63,339 nucleotides of DNA, taken from Paramacrobiotus metropolitanus. Lineage: Eukaryota; Tardigrada; Eutardigrada; Parachela; Macrobiotidae. The DNA is taken from assembly GCF_019649055.1 (NCBI RefSeq), contig NW_026570511.1, positions 1 through 63,339 of the forward strand, in the 5' to 3' direction. The position numbers and the translations under genes were made by a program. Under the pieces are notes generated by a model, which was given only the letters and a program-made list of their open reading frames with translations, was not told the origin of the DNA and did not search any database. Below are positions 55,097 through 63,339 of this stretch, one piece after another (position 1 is the stretch's first letter; the number at the start of each line of letters is the position of its first letter).

Positions 55097-56652
55097 AAAT
55101 AGTGACGGCTTCGAGTAGATATTTGCAGACTTCTGCAGACTTGTGGTGAGGAACGGCAGTGGAAATATACGCGCTAACTTTAATATGCAACTGCAAGATG
55201 CTCGTCGTCTCTCCTGCTACAACATCCATGTGCTGGACTTATATTATTGCTAGCATAGAAGGTCGTAACCGCCCTTAGGGCAAGCGGCGGCGTTGTTAAG
55301 CTTTTAATATAGAAAGTAGGGAAGGTTTTAAGCCTGCATTCTCAAAGCTGCAGATTTTCACTGCTATTTCATTGCTGCAGTCGGAAATCCTACGTATTTG
55401 CCATTTCATTGCTATTGAGTTATATACCGAAGTTTGCACCTTTAATTATACCCTACTGAATAAGGAATTTTTAATTACCATTCCTGAAAGGCTAGTTCAA
55501 AATGCATTTTAGTCGTAATACTCTGTTTTGGCAATGAAATCTTTGACCAGTGTCAGTTTATCGAAAATTGATAAAGTTTATTTAAAATGTGCTGGGTTGT
55601 TACTACATTATATTTACCATAACATAGCGCTCGACATTTTCGTTAGGTCCAGAAAAAATTAACTTGGTAAAATTTTATAATATCTTTTTAAGCGCTAACT
55701 GATGCGCTGATTCACCGGTGATATAAACAATAAATGTTTACATATTGCGGAAAAACAAAAACATTTAAACACATTAATAATGAAGGGAAAATAATTGTGT
55801 ATGTCCTTTAACATTCCTTTAACATCATGTTCTTTTTTGTTTATACAGTTCCTACATCACGTGATTCACGTGTGAGTATATTACGTTCAAGATTTTAAAC
55901 TTTCCATTTCACCATAAAGACATTAGCTTGTGTGCCAATAGATTGCTGCAAGAGCTGCCAAAACCAACAACACATTTCTGAAAACTTTAAAACTAAAATT
56001 TAAAACTAAACTTTAAAATATGATCCGTTTGTAATGATGCTTTAAACTATATGCAACTTTTCTTATCACAGCTCGCAAAATCAAATCGTAAAAACGAGTG
56101 AAACATCTTTACCAAGCAAGCCTTTCAAATATATCGACTATTTTGCAAGGAAAGTATCTTTCTATAAAAAAGCAATTGTGAAATACTGCATGCGCTAGAC
56201 GAAGTATGCAATGAACACACAATACACATTGTGTCTTTCAAAAAACATGCTTGGTTTTTTATTTAGGATTTTTTTGTAATACCTTCTTGCTTTAGGTTGC
56301 AATAAAAAAAGGAACAAACGCTTTTTCTTTGAGAGTAATGTAGTGCACTTTCCCGTCGATGATTTTGAGGTACTCAGATTCCTAGATATTTTTAAAATTT
56401 AGAAATTCTGGAGGCTAAAAATATTTAGAGGTAACGGCCTCGCTGCGCCGAGTCGAAATATCTAGAAATTCTTGAAATGAAGCTTTAAAGCCGACCTTGA
56501 AAAATGTATAGTTATTTGGAGGTAATCGAACGGATTTAAGAACGTATTAAAGGTTTCAAGAATTAGAAAAAATAAAATTATGTTTGATGTAATTGGCAAT
56601 TTTAAATAACAGTTGTTTAGGTTGCTAAGTTGCGAACTCTCTAGAAGCTAAT
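55097..56652. other. Protease B upstream region, AT-rich, no gene recognised
   Basis: No exon or element was established. The protease B promoter should lie just above 55096. The rest is AT-rich and unremarkable. Confidence 0.45.
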
Positions 56653-58306
56653 GTTGGGCCAGTCGCTATGGCAGCCTACGAGTAGGGCAGCCAGCGACAG
56701 TCCCGCTTCCGGTGTGCTGACTCACACCGAGTCGCACTCGCTGTCGAGCGCTAGATCGGCCTCGACTCAGGCAGCTTTCCGCCCAGCCTCTCGTCTCAGC
56801 CAATCCCCGGCCTCGATGTAGGCAGAGCCACGCCCCATCTCCACATCTCGGCCTATTAGCGTTCGTTTCGCTCGTGTTGGATCTGCCCAGTGCCGTATTA
56901 GGCTTTTTCCATGCTTTGGCTCGATGTGCCGTTCATTAGCATTCACTAGCATTATCATTCAATGTACTTTCATGCTACTGCTCGCACCGAGCCTTTGTGT
57001 TTGGGTTCTTCCTGTACTTTATTGCTATCCACAATAAAGCCTTTTCCTCACTATCGTGAGCCTTTGCCCTGCTGCTGTCACATGATCGCAGATCCAGTGT
57101 TTTCCTTCTGCGAACCTTCTGAGACCACGGTGTAGAACTACATCCGTAACGGCCGACGAGAAGACAGGGGAGAACCGAAGGTTCCTATCCCCATCTGATC
57201 GCCGCCGGCCAGAACGGTCTGGTCTCTTTTGTCTCTCTTGCGGGCAGAAAGCCTCAGCGGACCCTTCTCTTGCGCGTGGACGGAACGTTCCTCGCGGTAA
57301 CAACCCTTGGACGGACTTTGCGCGGGTTGATTAGCGGTTTCCGCGGATCCCCGGACAGAACGTACGGTACGGACCCAGCGGACCCTCGCAGCTTCATCAA
57401 TCGGGGTCGCCTTTGCCTTAAGTGGCACCCGCAACTTTAACAGCGCGAGATTCACCGGATAACCCAGCGGAGCGACTCGGATTAACCCGGTAAAATGGGT
57501 CGATTGACCCTCGGTAAACCATGTAGAGCCTCGGTAGACCCGATATAGCCGGGTATTTCTTATTCTCACCGGATTAAAAGTAATTTGGCCGGCTAAAACT
57601 TATCTCTACCAGGATAAAACGGGCTGGAAAACATTTTTTACGGGTAAAAACAGGGTTAGCTAGCCTTACTAGGCCGGACCCTCGAGCCTCTGTGTAGACC
57701 CTCTGAGCCTCGGTTTTCAACCTCTTCTAATTTCTAGAAAATTAAGGGAATAACTTTCTCCCAGCTAAAACAATTTTTGGCCGGCTAGATTATTTTCTTG
57801 AATTTTTCCTGAATTTCTGGAATTGTTCTGACGCGGAAAATAATTAATGCAAATTTTAAAATAATTGTGACGTCACGACGGCCAATTTTACAATATGAAT
57901 TCTGACCAATCAGGATAGCGGGGATTCCCTATGCTATAGGCCCGTAGTGAGCCATAGTTTTTTGGAATTTTGCACGCGGCGCGTAGAATCGTGACTTAGG
58001 CAGTAATCTGCAAGACCATTTAGTGGTGTGTGACGTCATAGCGGACAGTGCTGTAGTATAGGACGTACGTAAGCTGACAACAGTACTGAGTTGCAAGTAG
58101 TACAAGCACACCCACACCATCACCCCTCACCCCACCAAACCTCTGCCCCCCCTCCACCGGACCTCATCCCCCCCCTCCACCAGGCCCTTGGACCTTCACC
58201 AGGCTAAGAGCCTCATCAACCTCGGACAGTCCCCAATTGGGATAGTCTGACTTCTTGGCTGAAGGGACAGCCCGGGTGCTACTCCATAGCTCCAATAGAG
58301 CTGAAG

Positions 58307-61300
58307 ATGTCCGGTCGAGAGAACCCGTACGAACGGAAGTTCGATCAAGGCTATGCCCGACGTGACGACGCAGGCGGGTACACCTTCCGTCATGCTGGCC
58401 CGGGTAGCGAGCCCCACTCGTCCGATTCCAACCGATGGAGGAAGTCCGGCAAATCCAACCAGTCGATCAAGTCAGCCAAGGAGAAGCGAGATGCGCGGTT
58501 TCTGGCGAACGACTTCACCCTATCGCCGGAGGATAGCTTTGAGGACGCACACGACCGGACGTTCCTCGAGCTACCACAGGCTGAACCGGAGGTTTTGCAC
58601 GGCCCAATAGGCCAAAACGCAAACTCCGAGCCTGCGGCTGGACTTATGCACCCAATAGGTGCCTCGCCAGTCTTCTTCCCGGCCATCACCCCGGACAATG
58701 AAGCCTCGAGCCCGGCGCTAAGTAGCTCCGAGGTGTCACCAGACATGGGTGACCCTGTGTTGCCCCAACAGGGCGGCATGGCTGGATCGAAACAGAGGCA
58801 AGGCCAGATGAGCCCGAGCCAATCGACGGGTACGGTATCACCGATGCGGGGGGTGACCCACAAGACGGGTTCACCGACTTAGTCCCCACCGACCCTGGCT
58901 TAAAACCCTAAACGAACAGGCAACCACCCCAAATCTTGGGACAACAGTCGGAAATCGACGTCGCCGCCGGACTTGAAACGACCCCCCGGGACCCCGAAAG
59001 CGACCACATCGGACCCGAGGACCCTTACCTAGACTACGACTCGGACTTCGAACTCACCGAAGCCGACCTCGGGAACACCAACATCACCAACGGGAAGGTT
59101 GCAGTCGGCAAAAGTCTCGGACACCGAGGCTCGGACCCCGAACACCGGGGCCCGGACTCCGACCCAACAGGTTGGAACACCTGAAACCTGGCCGGCAACC
59201 CCAACTTCCTCGGCTAAGAAAGCCGTTTCTCCGGTAAAATTCCGGATTTCGTCGGTTGCAACGGACATAGCCTCCGCGGACGAGGTTGAGGGTTTGGTTA
59301 CCGAGGTTAACTTAACCTCGGCTGGTGGACCGTCATCCCCGAAACCCACCACCCCCGGCAGTGAACCTACGCTGACCCGAGCAAGCCGGACCGAAGCCTC
59401 ACAGGCTACCCGGAAGTCGAAATCGGCTTCACCGAAGGTTGCAAAGCCAACCACGGACCTACCGGCTACACCACCGACGTTCGAACCCTCGGGCCCCGGG
59501 GCAGACAAGACCCCGTCACCGACCGTGTTCGACGCAACCGTTTACCCATTAAGGTGACCGAGCGTCCGGACAGTAGGAAGGGCTTCAGGTTTCCGTCACC
59601 GAAGCAGTACCCAGGCTCACACACTGGAGCCTCGGACTACACGCCTTGGCGGTACCTGACCAAGACCCCTCCGGAGAAGATCGACAACCCACAGGTCCTC
59701 CGTGAACGGATTTATGAGTTGCAAAACCAGCTCTTGGCCGGGCAAAACATCGTCGAATCGACGGAGAATGTCTTGTCGCAGACGGTTGCTTCGCACAAAC
59801 AGGAGCGCAAGCGGCTCACGGCTCAATTCGAACATGCGAACGCCGCCGTTGACGACCTCACCCAGGAGATCAAACGGTTAGAGGCCTAGTTGCAAGTAAC
59901 TGAGGAGCCCTGCCGTTATGACCAGACCGAAGTCACCAGACTCCAGGACATGCTGGAGCAGTCTCGGGCCGAAGTAGCCACCCTGCGCCAGGACTTGGAG
60001 CAGCGGTTACAGGCTCGCGGCTACTCCGAGGCTGGCTCAGCCAAACTTCAGAACATGTTCGGCCGGGTGGACGAATACCGCGAAGAAAACCATCATCTTA
60101 AACAGGGCATCATCGGCTTGGAGGGAGAGATCGACGAACTTCAGACAGAACTCGACTTCCTCCGGACAGCCTATGAGAACCTCCAGCAGAATCAGAATGA
60201 CCCGGAGGGTGTAACAGTAGACCTTCGGCTATGCCAGGCCCAACTTGGCCAGCAGATTCTAGCCTTCACCACCCATCTCCAGAACCAAACAGCCCGGTTC
60301 GAAAAGGCTTGTGTTGAGAACCTCGAAGTCATCTAGGCTCAACGGGCTCGGATCACACAGTTAGAGTCCGAAAAGACCCAGTGGGAGATGGACAAGGACC
60401 GTCTCCTAAAGTACCAACAGGAGCTTTACGGCTTCGGCACGGATGTATTCAACAGATACAACGACCTTTGTGTAAAGAGCAACCAGCTGGTCCAGGAACG
60501 AGAAAACCTGGGCATCGAGGTTGCGTGCCTGAAGGAGAAAAAGACCTACCTCGAGGACTTCATGACGGAGCAACCTGCATCCTACCGGACCACCCAGTAG
60601 CAGGACGAATGTCAGCAGATTGATGACTACCTGCGCCGAGACAACCCCCTGCTGAACCCAACAGGTCAAACGGGGGCTCTCGAGGGATAAATCTACCAGG
60701 TCGGAATGCTTCGGGTTGAACCATCGGTAGGACCCATACCAAGGGCGCCGGTGGTACCGTCAGCCCCGGAGCCGGAGCGAAACACTTCGACGGCCACCCC
60801 CAACGTACCGACCCATTCAACCACCACAACCACTACGGCCTACGGAGAAACATCCACAACGACGATGTTCTCAGCCGGAACCAGGCCTGTAACGCCGACC
60901 TCAAGTGGACAGGACTCTGCCCGAGGCTCGAATCTTCGAGCCCCGGTAACCGGACCAGGCATGGGACTTCGACCGACGACGAACGCTTTGGTGGGAAGTT
61001 CGCAGCCTAATTCCAACCGGGACCGACAACGTTCAGGCTCCCAGAACACGTACCCGCTGCGGATCGAAGTACAGCCCGTATCGGCGGGGCAACGCAATTG
61101 GGCTGACCCGGTACGCCCCGGTTATCCAGATAACGCACCACAGCAGCCTCGACTAGATAACCGCGATCCAATAGGTCTGGTTGGCCCCGGTGCTGTTGGC
61201 AACGTCCCTCATCAGCTCAGCAAGGCAACCTGGGCCCAATAGGCCCGGTGCCCCATGGTGACCAGTACGTGGTTATACCACCAGGGATGTGGCTCGACCA

Positions 61301-61706
61301 GAACAGAGTCCTCCAGAGGATACCCGGGTACGTGGCACCAAACCTACCGCCGAACCAGGGGCACGGAGTGCAGAATCCTCCGCCCGGACCTGGACAGCCG
61401 CAACAGTCGGCACCCCCTGGCAAGCCGTACCCTCAACCACAGCCGAACCCACTTCAACCCGCCCCGGCTGCACAGAACTATCAAGCAGCGTATGCGGCGG
61501 CTTGGAACCCTCCGGTAGCCCAACAGACGTTACGGGTGGCCCAACCCCGTCAAAACCCACCACCCGATAAGCAAGACATCGCTCAAGCCCGACTCGAAGG
61601 CTACGAAGAAGGCCGGCGCCGGTACGAAGAACGTAACAGCCGGATCTTGGCCCGGAAGAACCGAGCAGAGTTGCCGAAGTTCAACGGCGACGGGGCCAAG
61701 GTGTAA
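58307..61706 (+). pseudogene. gag-like region of the second element (several frames, in-frame stops)
   Basis: ATG at 58307 opens a Pro/Ser-rich disordered block. It reads on in the same frame to 59557, apart from TAG/TAA at about 58880, 58913 and 59028. Another frame (59554-61242) then holds a long coiled coil (LTQEIKRLEA, EIDELQTELDFL, LESEKTQWEMD) broken by TAG at 59887, 60334 and 60598 and TAA at 60686-60688. A third frame (61248-61706) is Pro/Gln-rich and ends in RAELPKFNGDG, the usual lead-in to a retrotransposon capsid domain. The breaks indicate a decayed copy or a composite gene. Confidence 0.65.
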
Positions 61707-61930
61707 GGCTGGATCCACAAAGATCCGGCGAATCTATCGCTCGGAGGCTGACGACGTCGAAATGACGAACGTCGCCTTTATGAAACGGGAAATGCTTAAG
61801 GTCGATGAGCTCCGGTGACTCATTTGACCTCTTTCATCCAACGGAACCACCGGATAAGGATAACCCCACCAACCGGATTAACCCTTAACCGGACACAACT
61901 CGGAACCTTAACGAGGAATTAGCCTCCGCA

Positions 61931-62775
61931 ATGGTCAGCGAGCCCGCTAGAATCTTAGCGGCGGGGACGGCAGCCCAACTAGGCGCCGAACATCCCCAGT
62001 TCGGATACTTGGAGAATCGACCCGAAACTCGCCTGCCGATAATGTGGCTCCTAGACCAGATCAGGTACCTGGGAGGATCGGCCAAAGAACTTGGGCCCGA
62101 TCGACAGCAGGGACACAGAATGTACCCGGACACCCAGGCAAAGAAGGTGAAACCGGGGACGTCGGCCGGAGAAACCGGACCCGACCAGCTGGGACGAGAA
62201 ATGTCACCAGGCCGCCTGGAAGTCTCGGTGCCCAATTAGGCACTACGAGCCACGGGCTAAGGGGAAAATCGGGACGCCGACCCGCAACTTCACAAGACGC
62301 CAGAATGACGCCTGAACCGTCCTTTGTAGGCCAACCAGGTAGACGGCCGGAGGCTCCGACCGACGAAGTAACGGAGTACTTCGAAGACTGGGAAGCAGTA
62401 CCTTTAGAGGCACAGGTACCCGCCTACTGTCTGCAGCAGGAAATGGACCACTTCCAGCGACAACCGGCACGAACTGTAACCGAATCGCGTACGTTCTTCA
62501 ACATGCAATACAACCTGTCAACCCAGCGAGAAGGTCAACCATCCATGGAAGAAAGGATAGCAAGCCGGTTATACCCGGTGGAAACCGCCGAATCGCTGAT
62601 GGACGGAGTAGCTTACCGTTCGGAATCAAATCACTCGGTCAAGGAAGTTCCACCAGGGCTATCAGGCTCATCAGCCCCGGCAGAACGACTAAGTCCACAC
62701 CGAACTCTCGGGTGGGTACCCACAAGACGGAGTAGACCCACCGATTGGACAGAATCCCATCACCGCCGCGTGTAG
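61931..62775 (+). pseudogene. Decayed gag/pre-protease region of the second element
   Basis: Overlapping frames (61931-62239, 62044-62775) are charged and low-complexity. The capsid core expected after LPKFNGDG is not readable in one frame, and no CCHC knuckle was seen. The assignment rests on position between the gag-like blocks and the protease. Confidence 0.4.
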
Positions 62776-63245
62776 ACACCAATAGTGTCCCCGGCGGATC
62801 AAAGACACCCTTAATCCCGGTCGAAGTGACTATTCGGGAAGTAACCATTCAACCGTTACAGTCCACCGGACGACCGAAGGGAGCCCGAAAGTGGACACAC
62901 GAAGTTCAAATTGGACCGGTCACAACCATAGCCATGTTGGACACCGGAGCCGAAACATCCCTAATTGAGGAGCGTTTCTGCCGGGCCAACAACTTTAAAC
63001 TCGAATCTTTGGGGAACTTCACCAAAATACTCGGTGTTGGCGGACAAGTCGCCTTCATGGTAACCCATTGCTGTACCGTACCGGTAACCTTGCAAGGATT
63101 CACCAGCCCCCATACATTCCACGTCCAACCAATAATTCGGACGTCCCCGTACTTCTTGGATGCGACTATCTGCACTCCAAGTTTGTCTTCACCCGGGCCC
63201 CAACGACCCCCAATGAGGATCAGCGGAACCCATCTTCGGGTATAG
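62745..63245 (+). CDS. Retropepsin domain of the second element
   Basis: The frame carries MLDTGAETSLIEE with the catalytic Asp (DTGAETS, 62940-62960), then GVGGQVAFMVTHCCTVPV and HPF-type strands (TFHVQPIIRTSPYFL) of an aspartic protease that processes Gag-Pol. Here the catalytic triad is intact, unlike the element at 14.9 kb. The conserved Leu-Gly-x-Asp near the end may be disturbed by a frameshift around 63165-63180. Confidence 0.72.
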   Translation: MDRIPSPPRVDTNSVPGGSKTPLIPVEVTIREVTIQPLQSTGRPKGARKWTHEVQIGPVTTIAMLDTGAETSLIEERFCRANNFKLESLGNFTKILGVGGQVAFMVTHCCTVPVTLQGFTSPHTFHVQPIIRTSPYFLDATICTPSLSSPGPQRPPMRISGTHLRV

Positions 63246-63339
63246 TGCAGCCTATCCCGATACCAGAGGCATCGGGCACGGCAACAAATAAGGCTCGAAT
63301 AAATCGGCTTGATCACCCGACAAACCCCGGACCCCCGAT

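Larger units (their letters stand above)
56653..63339 (+). mobile_element. Second LTR retrotransposon, GC-rich, cut by the window end
   Basis: A gag-like series of frames and then a retropepsin run to the end of the window; reverse transcriptase would follow outside. TGTTGGGCCAG at 56653 is a possible LTR start, and AATAAA at 57031 a possible R-region polyadenylation signal, but no LTR end or primer site was fixed. Base composition (Cys/Pro/Arg-type GC-rich codons, many CGG and CCG) differs strongly from the AT-rich flank, which marks it as a separate lineage from the element at 11-23 kb. Confidence 0.7.

Noticed and set aside
57025-57569. Minus-strand frames in the second element's leader
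   Set aside because: They are composition-driven Arg/Gly-rich frames in GC-rich DNA, without family resemblance.
58307-61242. Alternative genetic code with TAA/TAG as Gln
   Set aside because: All host genes here end in normal stops and have no internal TAA/TAG, and the retroelement also shows frame changes, so decay is simpler.

Overview
The window is animal nuclear DNA. Five genes are split by GT-AG introns, many of 60-90 bp and some of 1-7.5 kb. There is no operon logic, and roughly half of the sequence is transposable elements. The gene set (Na+/K+-ATPase alpha subunit, axonemal dynein light chain DNALI1, VAP, a globin-X-like globin, two CUB-LDLa-trypsin proteases) fits an invertebrate metazoan with motile cilia or flagella. 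I cannot fix the phylum from sequence alone. Exon structures below were built by reading splice sites and checking that phases close; total coding lengths divide by three in every case.

Layout. 1-2.1 kb: nothing recognisable. 2.1-2.8 kb: a TATA promoter segment (possibly an old LTR) followed by five copies of a nuclear-receptor half-site. 3.1-6.45 kb (minus): a possible orphan exon, then a complete VAP gene (MSP domain, coiled coil, tail anchor). 7.6-8.2 kb (minus): an acylated globin-X-like globin. 8.7-10.0 kb: two abutting foldback elements that share a TTAA. 10.68-10.84 kb (minus): an unidentified last exon. 10,987-23,178: a whole Ty3/gypsy-type LTR retrotransposon with 4-bp target duplication, tRNA-iMet primer site, broken gag-pol and a 3' LTR itself interrupted by another transposon. 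23.4-24.3 kb: a TIR element. 25.0-28.1 kb (minus): a gag-like single-ORF element between 99% identical 251-bp direct repeats. 28.7-29.3 kb: LTR-like promoter.

29,901-39,595 (minus): an 18-exon, 1203-residue Na+/K+-ATPase alpha gene with a long extra N-terminus and an Asp-to-Asn change at the third Na+ site. It is head-to-head (475 bp) with DNALI1 at 40,071-41,513 (plus), an axonemal gene, which suggests shared expression in ciliated or sperm cells. 42,063-44,921 and 45,094-55,096 (minus): two tandem CUB-LDLa-trypsin genes. The second has a 7.5-kb intron filled with satellite-like arrays and a three-level nest of transposons. 56.6-63.3 kb: a second, GC-richer LTR retrotransposon (gag, protease) that runs off the window end.
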